This document shows, in pieces, positions 54,063-63,891 of a stretch of 64,000 nt of DNA. The DNA is taken from NCBI GenBank assembly GCA_013824865.1, contig PNON01000001.1, positions 39,291-103,290 on the forward strand. The letters are read 5' to 3'. Position numbers and translations under genes: made by a program. Under the pieces are notes generated by a model. That model saw only the letters and a list, made by a program, of their open reading frames with translations, had not been told where the DNA came from and made no database searches. Position 1 is the first letter of the stretch. Every line of letters starts with the position of its first letter. This DNA is from Anaerolinea sp. Lineage in GTDB: Bacteria; Chloroflexota; Anaerolineae; Anaerolineales; Anaerolineaceae.

Positions 54063-57000
54063 ATGAAGAGACCATCCCCATTTCGTTATCTACTGCTTAT
54101 CATACCTGCGGCTGCCACCGTCTTGCTGGCCTATTTCATCTATAACCAGCTTGCGCGGGTTGCCGGGGTGAGCACACTCCAACTGCCCACGACTTCCACC
54201 GAAATCAGCGAGACTCCCCAGGTTGTTGAGGATGTTGCACCATTCCAGAAATCGGTGGATGCTGCGGTGGAAAAGTTAAAACTAGATAACCCGGCGTTCG
54301 CGCTTTATGATCCCAAGGTAAACAACGTGGAACTGGCAAAAGATGGCCGGACCGCTTTGATCTGGCTTGAGGTATACGACCCGGAGACTGGCGAGCTGAT
54401 GGCGCGCGAACCGGAACTGGCGATTGCGAATGCCAACCCCGAGGGGCAAAAGGGCACAGCCGATGAATGGGGTATTACCTTACCATATGATGATGGTTTT
54501 AACACCAGGCTAGATTCCCTCCCGGATGGTTTGATGGGAGAGGAGATGCTGCAACGATATCAGCAGGCCGATAGCGAACAGAAGGTGACCGCGAAATTTG
54601 GCGGGTATTATCTGCCCTGGGCAGGCGGGGTTTCAAAAAGACTCACCTGGAGCATTGGACATAAATCCTGTGGCGATAATGCCTGCAAATATGCCTTCGA
54701 TTTCGCGGATGGGACAATGTTCCCTCTGCTGGCTGCCAAAGGGGGGACGGTTTTTGGCGCGCAGTGGACGTGCAATAACGGCTCCACCAAGTGCACCAAT
54801 TACCTGATCCTGAAAGATGCGAGTACCACCCCGACGACGTACCAGATCTATTACCACCTGGCAAATGGGTCCATCCCGAGCGCTTTTCGGTCAAAAGGAG
54901 CCCGGGTTAACCAGGGTCAGTTCATCGGCAATGTGGATGATACAGGCTATAGCACGGCTCATCACCTGCATTTCATGGTGCATGCCAGCACTTATGGCTT
55001 CTGGGGGCAATCGGTGGACATCACATTCAAGGATGTGGATATTAATTATGATCCAGTAACGCAAGGCGGGCGTCCGCGGCTGCCCTCAGAGGCTTCTCAA
55101 TACGGGGGGCAAGGAAGATATTCTTATATCTCTGGCAACAGGCCCGCCAATGCACCGACAGGTACACTCACCAGCCCGACGGTGGGGCAGGTATTTACAG
55201 CAAATAATCTGGTAGTGAGCGGATCAGCCCAGGATGACAAAGGCATTACCAAAGTGCAGGCGATTGCCTATTATGACAATGTCTGGCATGAGGTGGGGCA
55301 GCCGGTCAAGACAGCCAGCTTCAACATCCCTGTTGACATGTGCGCAGCAGGAAAGGAAATGCCGGATGGACCCATCGTGCTGGCTGTAAACCTGTATGAT
55401 GTGGAAGGAAATCAGTCCTATGGTTATGTTGGTTTCAGGGGCATCACCAAGAACTATCCATGCGGCACGGCAACCCCGGTGATACAGACATGCACTCCAG
55501 GCGCTGACCAGGTGGCGCTATTTAATCAAACCAATTACACCGGCACCTGCAAAGTATTTAATGTAACTGAAATAGGCAGCCGCAGTTCCATGGGGACTTT
55601 CGCGGGGAATGAAGCTGCTTCTGTGCTGGTGGGCAGCAACGCGCAGATAACCATCTGGGCTAACACATATTACACCGGCCGGGCGGAAACTCTGATTGCT
55701 TCCGACCCTGATTTGAGAGATAACCTGATCAACAAAGGCGCATTTAATTCGTTCAAGATCAAAGCCAGAAGCACAGCAGCAATAGCGCCAGCCATAAAAT
55801 ATCCTGTCAGCGGGGCGAAACTAACAACAAATGACAGCATCACACTGGCCTGGTTAAATCAGGGCTGGGCGGATGAATTCCAGGTGACTTTGAGTGGGTC
55901 AAGCGGCTTCGAGACTCGTACCACTGCATGGACGCAGGATCAATCCTGGAGCCTGGGTGGATTACCGGCAGGCACATACAGTTGGAGTGTGAAAGGCCGC
56001 AATACCGCCAATGGTTCAACCAGCACGGCTGTCAACGGAACATTCATAGTGACAGCTGCAGCACCCATCAGCACCGCGCCTGTTGGAGTGCCTTACAACG
56101 ATACAGTCGAAGCGGGCGTGAATGGTTGGGCAGCGACCGGGTTGTGGAAACAGACCACAACGAAAGCCAGCAGCCCCACACATTCATGGTTGTATGGGGA
56201 AACGATCAACAGCGTGCTGCAATATAACACCGGCGGCACGGGGACGCTTACTTCCCCGCCAATTAACATTCCAGCAGGCGGATATTACCTGCACTTTACC
56301 TACCGATATAAAACTGAAGCTGTCAGCCGGTTTTGGGATCAGCGCATTGTGCAAGTTTCGCGAGGTGGCGGTCCATTTGAGGCGTTGCTGCAACTCAAGG
56401 ACGACCCGATGGGGTACTGGTTGAACAGCCCGGCGATAGACCTTAGCGCATATGCTGGCAGTGACATTCGTGTCAGGTTCTACTTTAACACGGTGGATAA
56501 TCTGCTGAACTCTGGGGATGGCTGGTATGTGGATAATGTATCTGTTGACCAGGTTGGACCTGCTACTGGCTGTAATGAGCCTGTTCCAAATGACAATCTT
56601 GCATCAGCACAGAATCTTACCCAGGGGGGCGCAGTGGCGGGCGATATTTGCGCTGGAGGCGATGTAGATTACTTCAAGTTCACCGCGACTGCTGGCCAGG
56701 CATTGACCTTCGATGTGGATGCCAGGACCATCGGTTCCGCGCTTGATCCTTACCTGTTCCTGATCGATCCAACCGGGAAGACAGTGCTGGCTGAAAGCGA
56801 CGACGAAGTAGCATTTGAGGTGAAGGATTCGCGAATATTCTATACCATCCCGGCAAGTGGGACCTACTACTTGAAACTGAATGCCTGGGACCATCCGGGG
56901 GTGGGTGGCACGAATTATTTCTATTTACTGCGCTTCTACGGCGACACTGCTGCTCCAACTGCCACCATGAGTTACCCAGCCAGCGGTGCATTACTGCCAA

Positions 57001-57986
57001 ACACGCAGGTGAGCATAAAAGTGAACGCAGCTGATAACCAGGGTGGCAGCGGGTTGAACCATGTCAATTTCTTCTGGCATAACCACGACTGGACCTCAGG
57101 CAAATGGGTGAAAATTGGAGAAGACTGGGACGGCGGAGATGGGTGGAGTGTGGTATTCGACACTACCAAAGAAGTGAGAGGTGAAAACGGAGCCATTTAT
57201 GCCCAGGTGTTTGATGGTTCTGGTAACTGGACAAGCGCAGCCAGCTGGAATTTAAAAACTGATCCAGCCCAGGCAGCCCCAGCAGCTTCTGCCTCATCTT
57301 TACTGGCGCTGCCGGCTGAATCGGATATCAATGCTGTGCTTCTACAATGGAATGCCACTGACGCTGGCGCAGGAATTACCGGGTTTGAGTTTCAGGTACA
57401 GGTGGATGGCGGCGCCTGGATGGATTGGAAACCCGTGGATGGCATCAAGGCAATTGACCGTTATGCCTGGTTCATAGGGGAACCGGGTAAGAGCTATGGC
57501 TTCCGCATGCGCGCGGTGGATGCGGCTGGTAATAAGGAAGCGTATCCGAATGTTGCCGAGACAACCATAAAAATGAAATCCTGCACCAACGGAAAAGATA
57601 GCTACGAAGTGGATAACCTGCCTGCTAATGCCAGCGCTATTAAGGTGGATGACGCGCGGCAGACGCGAACCTTCTGCGGGCAGAATGATGATGATTGGGC
57701 AAGCATGAGTCTTAGAGCCGGCGAGATATATTTCATCAATGCGCTGCCTTTGTCTCCATCGAATGCAGTGGTGATCACTGTATATGATAACCTGGGGAAC
57801 CCGGTGGCGGAAAAACTCCCAACCCAGATGGGACAACCAAATACCCTGCGGTGGGTCGTTCCGGAAGGCACCACATACTACCTGAAGTTGCGCAACCTGA
57901 ATCCATTGATCGCTGGTGACGGGGTTTCTTACCAGGTTTGGATCGATCAGGGCATGAAATTCTATATTCCATTGGTGATCCCATAA
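54063..57986 (+). CDS. large secreted multidomain protein: M23 peptidase, beta/gamma-crystallin, MAM/immune-inhibitor-A-like, PPC domains
   Basis: N-terminal TM; QIYYHLANGSIPSAFRSKGARVNQGQFIGNVDDTGYSTAHHLHFMVH (M23); VALFNQTNYTGTCKVFNVTEIGSRSSMGTFAGNEAASVLVGSNAQITIWANTYYTGRAETLIASDPDL (crystallin); DYFKFTATAGQALTFDVDARTIGSALDPYLFLIDPTGKTVLAESDDE (PPC). Confidence 0.85.
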   Translation: MKRPSPFRYLLLIIPAAATVLLAYFIYNQLARVAGVSTLQLPTTSTEISETPQVVEDVAPFQKSVDAAVEKLKLDNPAFALYDPKVNNVELAKDGRTALIWLEVYDPETGELMAREPELAIANANPEGQKGTADEWGITLPYDDGFNTRLDSLPDGLMGEEMLQRYQQADSEQKVTAKFGGYYLPWAGGVSKRLTWSIGHKSCGDNACKYAFDFADGTMFPLLAAKGGTVFGAQWTCNNGSTKCTNYLILKDASTTPTTYQIYYHLANGSIPSAFRSKGARVNQGQFIGNVDDTGYSTAHHLHFMVHASTYGFWGQSVDITFKDVDINYDPVTQGGRPRLPSEASQYGGQGRYSYISGNRPANAPTGTLTSPTVGQVFTANNLVVSGSAQDDKGITKVQAIAYYDNVWHEVGQPVKTASFNIPVDMCAAGKEMPDGPIVLAVNLYDVEGNQSYGYVGFRGITKNYPCGTATPVIQTCTPGADQVALFNQTNYTGTCKVFNVTEIGSRSSMGTFAGNEAASVLVGSNAQITIWANTYYTGRAETLIASDPDLRDNLINKGAFNSFKIKARSTAAIAPAIKYPVSGAKLTTNDSITLAWLNQGWADEFQVTLSGSSGFETRTTAWTQDQSWSLGGLPAGTYSWSVKGRNTANGSTSTAVNGTFIVTAAAPISTAPVGVPYNDTVEAGVNGWAATGLWKQTTTKASSPTHSWLYGETINSVLQYNTGGTGTLTSPPINIPAGGYYLHFTYRYKTEAVSRFWDQRIVQVSRGGGPFEALLQLKDDPMGYWLNSPAIDLSAYAGSDIRVRFYFNTVDNLLNSGDGWYVDNVSVDQVGPATGCNEPVPNDNLASAQNLTQGGAVAGDICAGGDVDYFKFTATAGQALTFDVDARTIGSALDPYLFLIDPTGKTVLAESDDEVAFEVKDSRIFYTIPASGTYYLKLNAWDHPGVGGTNYFYLLRFYGDTAAPTATMSYPASGALLPNTQVSIKVNAADNQGGSGLNHVNFFWHNHDWTSGKWVKIGEDWDGGDGWSVVFDTTKEVRGENGAIYAQVFDGSGNWTSAASWNLKTDPAQAAPAASASSLLALPAESDINAVLLQWNATDAGAGITGFEFQVQVDGGAWMDWKPVDGIKAIDRYAWFIGEPGKSYGFRMRAVDAAGNKEAYPNVAETTIKMKSCTNGKDSYEVDNLPANASAIKVDDARQTRTFCGQNDDDWASMSLRAGEIYFINALPLSPSNAVVITVYDNLGNPVAEKLPTQMGQPNTLRWVVPEGTTYYLKLRNLNPLIAGDGVSYQVWIDQGMKFYIPLVIP

Positions 57987-58163
57987 TCCAATGACTAGGC
58001 TATTCCCCGGGGTGTCCCATAGTATTGGTGGCGCCCTTTTTTCTTCATTGGGATTGGATGCATTGCATTGATCTTTGACTTCGGAGCTGACAGTCTCATG
58101 GGTGAGAATGAAAACCGGGGTATGGTAGAATTGCACATCCTAGGAAGGTGATCAGCATCTGGA

Positions 58164-59063
58164 ATGAATAACAAGCTATTCCCTTATCTTGCTCTGCTGG
58201 CAGCCATTTTATCGTTAACGCTGTCAGCTTTCTTTGTCCGCTGGGCAAATGCCCCTGCGCCTGTGTTTGCCTTTTACCGGATGGCGATTGGCGGGTTGGT
58301 GATCACACCATTTCTGATCAAAGGCGGAGTTAGCCGACAGATGCCTCGTACACAGGCATTATTTATACCGGTATTAGGCGGGCTTTTCACAGCCGCAGAT
58401 CTGACACTATGGACGATCGGTGTGCAGGGAACGACGATCGCGAATGCTACTTTGCTGGGTAATACTGCCTCTATCTGGGTGGTTTTGTGCTTATGGCTGA
58501 TTTTCAGGCAGAAATTCACCGGCAAATTTTGGGTCGGCCTAGCGCTGGCTCTGCTAGGAGCAGGCATCGTGCTGGGATATGATTTCTTCGTCCGACCACA
58601 TTTTGGTACTGGTGACACGCTGGCGCTCATCTCCGGGATGTTTTTTGCCGGTTATTACCTGGCCACTTATTTTGGCAGAAAAAAACTGGGTGTAGTACCG
58701 TATCTTTGGCTGGTATCCGTTTCGTCATCTGCCGCACTGTTCATCATCAGTAAAGCCATGGGGTATTCCATCACGGGTTATCCATGGCAGACCTACCTGA
58801 ATTTCATTGGGGCGGGATTGGTGGTGCAGGGATTAGGTTACGTCGCCATTGCATACGCGCTCGGACACCTGCCAGCATCAGTTGTTGCCCCCACGTTGAT
58901 CCTGCAGCCAATATTTTCAGCGCTGCTGGCGATCCCCCTCTTCAATGAGCATTTAATTCCCGTCCAATGGGCGGGAATAGCTGCTGTGCTTACCGGGATC
59001 TATTTGATCAACCAGGTTAATCAGCCAGAAAAAACCTTGGTTGTGTTGGAGAGTAGCGAGTGA
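58164..59063 (+). CDS. DMT/EamA family transporter
   Basis: LALLAAILSLTLSAFFVRWANAPAPVFAFYRMAIGGLVITPFL...APTLILQPIFSALLAIPLFNEHLIPVQWAGIAAVLTGIYLIN. Confidence 0.9.
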   Translation: MNNKLFPYLALLAAILSLTLSAFFVRWANAPAPVFAFYRMAIGGLVITPFLIKGGVSRQMPRTQALFIPVLGGLFTAADLTLWTIGVQGTTIANATLLGNTASIWVVLCLWLIFRQKFTGKFWVGLALALLGAGIVLGYDFFVRPHFGTGDTLALISGMFFAGYYLATYFGRKKLGVVPYLWLVSVSSSAALFIISKAMGYSITGYPWQTYLNFIGAGLVVQGLGYVAIAYALGHLPASVVAPTLILQPIFSALLAIPLFNEHLIPVQWAGIAAVLTGIYLINQVNQPEKTLVVLESSE

Positions 59064-59064
59064 A

Positions 59065-59415
59065 CTAATCGCGCACAAAATGGGGGATCGAATCCGGCAG
59101 GGGCAGGGTGATTTCAACGATGCCTTTAAAGACCTCCCCATCCCAGACCGGCACCTGATAGATCATCTTGCGGTGGCCGGTTTTTTCAATAGTGTAAACA
59201 TTTAGAACGGGATGCTCCAGCAGTTCCTTTATTTTGGTACGGGCTGGTTCCGGGTGACATGCGAGCACAGACTGGCCGATGAGATGCGTGCCGCCATCGT
59301 CGGCGAAGCTGTCCGCAGATGCCCGGTTCATATCGAGGATCTGGCCAGTTTCATCGCAATAGGTGAAAGCCACCTGTATTCCATCCATCCAGCGATAAGT
59401 TGGTTGTTCAGGCAT
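59065..59415 (-). CDS. PAS-domain-like protein
   Basis: MDGIQVAFTYCDETGQILDMNRASADSFADDGGTHLIGQSVLACHPEPARTKIKELL. Confidence 0.7.
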   Translation of the reverse strand: MPEQPTYRWMDGIQVAFTYCDETGQILDMNRASADSFADDGGTHLIGQSVLACHPEPARTKIKELLEHPVLNVYTIEKTGHRKMIYQVPVWDGEVFKGIVEITLPLPDSIPHFVRD

Positions 59416-59457
59416 ATTTTCTCCGGTTGTTGGGGATGAAGAGCGTGGGTGATGGTA

Positions 59458-60126
59458 CTATATATCGAGCCGATAACCGACCCCACGGACAGTGATAATG
59501 AATTTCGGCTTGCGGGGGTCAACTTCAATGATCTTGCGCAGCCAACTGATGTGTACATCCAGGGTGCGCGTGTCCTGGGTGTAATCTGTTTCCCATACTT
59601 GCTTGAAGACAATGTCACGTTCCATTACTTCACCAGGATGGTCCATCAGGAACTTTAATAAGCGGACCAGGTGTGGAGTAAGGTTACCCACGTTGTTCAG
59701 GCAGCGAACCCGCTGCCTTTCCAGGTCCAACCTTATCGGACCGATGTGCAGAAAATTCTTCGATTCACCAGGCTGCAATGGTTTAAGGCGGTTGATCAAT
59801 TTCTGGATAGTGAATGGCAGCACCAGGATGGTAGCATCGCAATCTGATTTGACATTATGGTTTTTTGCAGCTTCTTCGGGGCTGATGATCAAAACAATCG
59901 GGATATCATCCATGACGTCTCTCAACGATTGGCAAATGCGCTTGCCGGAAGTACGCAGAGAGTCAGCATCTATGACGATGATATCCGGATCGACACCGAT
60001 CAGTTTTTCCAGAGCAGTGGAGCCATTCCTGACGGATTGAACGTCGTAACCACGCTTTTTTAACCCATCATAAAAGGATGGATGGTCAGCTCGTTTTCCT
60101 TCAATCAATAGTATTTTTGTGGTCAA
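59458..60126 (-). CDS. response regulator with OmpR/PhoB-type winged-helix output
   Basis: MTTKILLIEGKRADHPSFYDGLKKRGYDVQSV...IVIDADSLRTSGKRICQSLR; LTPHLVRLLKFLMDHPGEVMERDIVFKQVWETDYTQDTRTLDVHISWLRKIIE..KPKFIITVRGVGYRLD. Confidence 0.9.
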   Translation of the reverse strand: MTTKILLIEGKRADHPSFYDGLKKRGYDVQSVRNGSTALEKLIGVDPDIIVIDADSLRTSGKRICQSLRDVMDDIPIVLIISPEEAAKNHNVKSDCDATILVLPFTIQKLINRLKPLQPGESKNFLHIGPIRLDLERQRVRCLNNVGNLTPHLVRLLKFLMDHPGEVMERDIVFKQVWETDYTQDTRTLDVHISWLRKIIEVDPRKPKFIITVRGVGYRLDI

Positions 60127-60360
60127 TATATCTTCCTGCGGTGTTCCGGTTGCCTAATTCTTCCTTCATCCCCCGGTTCAAATACTTCATACTACCTTAT
60201 CAAACACGGAGAATTTGCAAACAGAAATAATTATCTATATTTTACTGTCAAATATGAAGTAGCAATGTTAGCAACGATGAATTCCAAGATATATAGTTTA
60301 TTAAGGATGTAATTATTATACCAGCAAGATATTTTAAAGTATTAAAACAAGTAGCAAAGG

Positions 60361-61710
60361 TTATTCAGATGCAGCAGCGAGATTGTGAATCCAGCGTTTG
60401 GAGAGAAATCGGCGGAGTACAAAAAATAGTTTGATTAATTCCTCAATATAGATTACTGCCGCTACGTAGTAGACAGGCAGGCGAAAAACATTCGCGGAGA
60501 TTAATGCGGCTGGAACGCCATACAACCACATCGTTCCAAATTCGACCATCAAAATATACCGGGTATCTCCTCCTGCTCGCATGGTACCGACAATTAAACC
60601 AAAGTTGGTAGTTTTCACGATGATTGCAAAGGCGAGAATCGTGATCACAAGATGGGCATTGGAGCTGGCGGCAGCGGAGATCTTATAAATATCCAGGATG
60701 AATCCCTTGCTCAGCAGAATTATCGCACAGACGATAACCGCCAGGCTGACACTGATGGCGAGGGACTTTTTCCCGTAACGGTAGGCCTCTTCTGTTTCGC
60801 CAGCGCCGATCTTTTTACCGACCATGATGGCAGTGGCGGTGCCCAAACCCAGGAAAGGGACAAAAGCAAGGTATTCGATGGTTCCAGAAATGTTCGTAGC
60901 AGTGATCGCTTCAGTGCTGATATGCGCATAGATAGAGTTAAATGTGGTTATCCCTAACGCCCAGACGAGCTCATTGACTGCCACTGGCAAGGCAGTGGAG
61001 ATGTAGCGTTTTACCAGAACCGGATCGATGCGAAATTCAGGGAGGATGCTGTTATAGGGGCGTTTGAAACGGGTAATGGTTACAATGATCGCGAGTTCAA
61101 TTACCCTGGAGATGATGTAAGCCAGCGCAGCCCCCTGGATACCCATGGTGGGTAAGCCTGCTTTACCAAATATTAACCCATAACCCAGCATTGTATTAAA
61201 GGATAGAGCGAAAGCGCCTACAATCATTGGGATCTTCACACTCTCGGTGCTGCGCAGCATCACATAGATGGCATAGCTCAGCCCATTGAAGACATACCCC
61301 AGAGAATAGAGCTGCAAGTATTTACTTCCCAATGCGATGACCTGGGGGTCAGTCGTAAAAAGCCCAAGAATTTGCGTTGGGATCGCCTGAGCCAGCAGGG
61401 TAAAAATGATCCCGAGCAGTCCGTTTAACATGAGATTAAGGCCAAAAACCTTACGGATGCTTTGGACATCCTGTTTGCCCCAAAACTGCGAGATGAATAT
61501 GGCTGATCCGCTGCTAAGGCCAAAATATAGCAGGGAGAGCAAAAACAACACCTGACCAGCCAGTGCGACTGCAGCGATGGAAGTATCACCCAGTTGCCCC
61601 ACCAGCATGGCATCCACCATGCCTAATCCGGACATAAAAAGCTGCTGGATCATAATAGGCGCGGCAAGCGACACCAGAGTTTTTAAATAGCGTTGGTCCT
61701 CGGTCTTCAT
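60361..61710 (-). CDS. MATE family efflux transporter
   Basis: LAAPIMIQQLFMSGLGMVDAMLVGQLGDTSIAAVALAGQVLFLLSLLYFGLSSGSAIFISQFWGKQD. Confidence 0.93.
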   Translation of the reverse strand: MKTEDQRYLKTLVSLAAPIMIQQLFMSGLGMVDAMLVGQLGDTSIAAVALAGQVLFLLSLLYFGLSSGSAIFISQFWGKQDVQSIRKVFGLNLMLNGLLGIIFTLLAQAIPTQILGLFTTDPQVIALGSKYLQLYSLGYVFNGLSYAIYVMLRSTESVKIPMIVGAFALSFNTMLGYGLIFGKAGLPTMGIQGAALAYIISRVIELAIIVTITRFKRPYNSILPEFRIDPVLVKRYISTALPVAVNELVWALGITTFNSIYAHISTEAITATNISGTIEYLAFVPFLGLGTATAIMVGKKIGAGETEEAYRYGKKSLAISVSLAVIVCAIILLSKGFILDIYKISAAASSNAHLVITILAFAIIVKTTNFGLIVGTMRAGGDTRYILMVEFGTMWLYGVPAALISANVFRLPVYYVAAVIYIEELIKLFFVLRRFLSKRWIHNLAAASE

Positions 61711-61789
61711 GGCAAGGAATGATTATACCTGATAAGGGCAACGGTTTACTTGACTGGGTTCGGATAGCGTGGTATTATTTGCCTCTTGA

Positions 61790-61861
61790 TGCGGGGTAGA
61801 GCAGTGGCAGCTCGTCGGGCTCATAACCCGGAGGTCCCAAGTTCGAATCTTGGCCCCGCTA
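61790..61861 (+). tRNA. initiator tRNA-Met (anticodon CAT)
   Basis: TGCGGGG-TAGAGCAGTGGCAGCTCG-TCGGG-CTCATAA-CCCGG-AGGTC-CCAAGTTCGAATCTTGG-CCCCGCT-A; 1:72 mismatch and GGG/CCC anticodon stem mark an initiator. Confidence 0.94.
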
Positions 61862-61872
61862 CTGTTATCCAG

Positions 61873-61929
61873 ACGCCCATCCCACTCAATGCCCCCTTTC
61901 GGGGACGCAAAGACAGCGGAAATGGGCGT
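61873..61929 (+). terminator. nested hairpin downstream of initiator tRNA
   Basis: Outer arms ACGCCCAT/ATGGGCGT and inner CCCC-(c)tttc-GGGG. Confidence 0.45.
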
Positions 61930-62051
61930 TCTTGGTTTAAACATGCGCTAATTCCTTAAACTATTTAATTGAGAAGAGAGCTTTTTGTTGAACACTAAAT
62001 GGTTCTCTTCTAGAGATAGGTCAAGATTATCAATCCAGTGATTACTTTACA

Positions 62052-62103
62052 ACCTATCAATATTGGTAGGTTTTGACCTGCAAACCTATCCAAATTGATA
62101 GAT
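62052..62103. promoter_or_regulatory. pair of 20-bp operator-like palindromes
   Basis: ACCTATCAAT|ATTGGTAGGT (9/10 arms) at 62052-62071 and ACCTATCCAA|ATTGATAGAT (7/10) at 62084-62103, start-to-start 32 bp. Confidence 0.4.
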
Positions 62104-62438
62104 ACGATTTTTTTGTAAAAAAATTTCGTAAAAACAAAAAGAGACAACTAGAAGAGGAGATTAGAATCCTCATTTTTCGAAAGCAGTATTACAATAGTTG
62201 ACAGATGTAGTCAGAATCCCAACCTAAGTGGTGCTTACCAAAAACCAGCTCAGTTGGCTTATTTGGATCGAAGGATAGTTCTGACAGCCTAGTGGTATGT
62301 AGTTAATTTTGTTTATCATAGGTATTTTGGCGAGATCTACAAAGATCCATAATATGATGAGTAAAGAATCATGCATTTATGGCAACTAAGGCTCGTGCTG
62401 CCGGTCAGACAAAAAACTCTCTTAAAGGATGGTGTCCC

Positions 62439-63515
62439 ATGCCTAATCTTTCTGTAAGTTTGTGGAATATATATTTAAATCACCCGGTCATGGTAGCAGC
62501 CGGTCCCCCAGGACGTGACGGAGAATCACTGTTAGCCTGCGCACGTGGGGGAGCAGCTGCGCTTGTCACTAAGACAATTTCCATCAATGCCGCTTCTGTT
62601 CCTCAACCGAATATGGCAGATTTCAGAACATACTTTTTAAACACAGAATTATGGTCTGAATTACCATTAGAACAATGGCTGGAGACAGAATACTCAAAAG
62701 CCAAAACTGCCGGGTTACCCATGATAATCAGTTTAGGATATACAGCTGCGGATATTGCATTGCTGGCTCCAAAAGTTCGCCCATATGCGGATGCAGTGGA
62801 ATTAAGCACACACTACATAAGAGATGATCCCCGTCCAATGCAAGATGCTATTCGCGCGGCAAAAGACAGTGTGGCCGTACCTGTATTAGTTAAATTAAGT
62901 CCTTTTCGTGAAATCCAACGCGCCGCTCAAGCCGCTCAAGAAGCCAATGCAGATGGTATTGTGGCGGTCAATTCATTTGGACCAGCATTAGGTATTGATA
63001 TAGAACATAACGGCCGTTTATGGATGGGGGGAAAGGGTTACGGTTGGATTTCTGGCCCAGCCCTTAAACCAATCGCTCTATGTGCCGTCTATGATATAGC
63101 CCAGACCACGGATTTGCCTATCATTGGTGTAGGTGGGATCACTCGTGGAACTGATGTGATCGAATTTTTGATGGCCGGTGCGAGTGCAGTCCAGGTGTGC
63201 ACGGCGGCTATCACAAAAGGTCCTACTGTTTTTGGCAAAATTGCAGATGAAATGGACAAATGGATGGAAAAGCACGGCTATTCCTGCATTGCTGAAATTC
63301 AAGGGTTGGCATTAAAACAACCTGCTCCCAAAATGGAAAAGGAACCCGTCATCATTCTTGACAACTGTACTGGCTGTACGGTTTGTGTGACAAGTTGTGT
63401 ATATAATGCTTTATTCATGAAGGACGCAAAAATCCATTTGCGCACTGAAAACTGCGCCCACTGTGGACTATGTTTAAGTCGCTGCCCAACAGGGGCATTG
63501 CAGATGGCAACATAG
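62439..63515 (+). CDS. dihydroorotate dehydrogenase-like / dihydropyrimidine dehydrogenase (PreA-like) protein with C-terminal 2x[4Fe-4S] ferredoxin domain
   Basis: NHPVMVAAGPPGRDGESLLACARGGAAALVTKTIS...VLVKLSPF...DLPIIGVGGITRGTDVIEFLMAGASAVQVCTA; CTGCTVCVTSC and CAHCGLCLSRCP. Confidence 0.88.
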   Translation: MPNLSVSLWNIYLNHPVMVAAGPPGRDGESLLACARGGAAALVTKTISINAASVPQPNMADFRTYFLNTELWSELPLEQWLETEYSKAKTAGLPMIISLGYTAADIALLAPKVRPYADAVELSTHYIRDDPRPMQDAIRAAKDSVAVPVLVKLSPFREIQRAAQAAQEANADGIVAVNSFGPALGIDIEHNGRLWMGGKGYGWISGPALKPIALCAVYDIAQTTDLPIIGVGGITRGTDVIEFLMAGASAVQVCTAAITKGPTVFGKIADEMDKWMEKHGYSCIAEIQGLALKQPAPKMEKEPVIILDNCTGCTVCVTSCVYNALFMKDAKIHLRTENCAHCGLCLSRCPTGALQMAT

Positions 63516-63846
63516 TCGCCACCCAAGAAAAATGCGCAGTGGATAGTGGAGATTCCTCCAAAAAATGGGTTTATACTAACCGCGGCATAAATCTGTTTAA
63601 ATGTTTGTCCAATTTCACAACACTTTCCCGGAATAAATAGTTTGGTTACCATCCTCTCGCACTTTTCTTGAGTAATTACCCTGCGGGAATGATGTCGCGA
63701 ATTTGTGCGGGCAGTGTAGTAAATTGTAGGTGAATTCAGACTGATAATGAGTCAAAATTCAGGGTGATCGTCTACACCTTTAAGAAATGCAGATGGGTAG
63801 TGCGCAGCCTCCTCAAAAAGGATAAGTTCAATCACGGTTATGCGAG

Positions 63847-63891
63847 CTTGCTACAAAGAGAAAAGGAGTAACTCTTTCCCTTTGTAGCAAG
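63847..63891 (+). terminator. hairpin terminator/attenuator-like element
   Basis: CTTGCTACAAAG ... CTTTGTAGCAAG 12-bp perfect arms followed by gggactttttgg. Confidence 0.6.

Noticed and set aside
57342-58136. Minus-strand ORF of 264 aa
   Set aside because: Shadow of the large exoprotein coding strand; no domain signal.
61723-61944. Minus-strand ORF of 73 aa (…GAKIRTWDLRVMSPTSCHCSTPHQE…)
   Set aside because: Antisense of initiator tRNA-Met 61790..61861.
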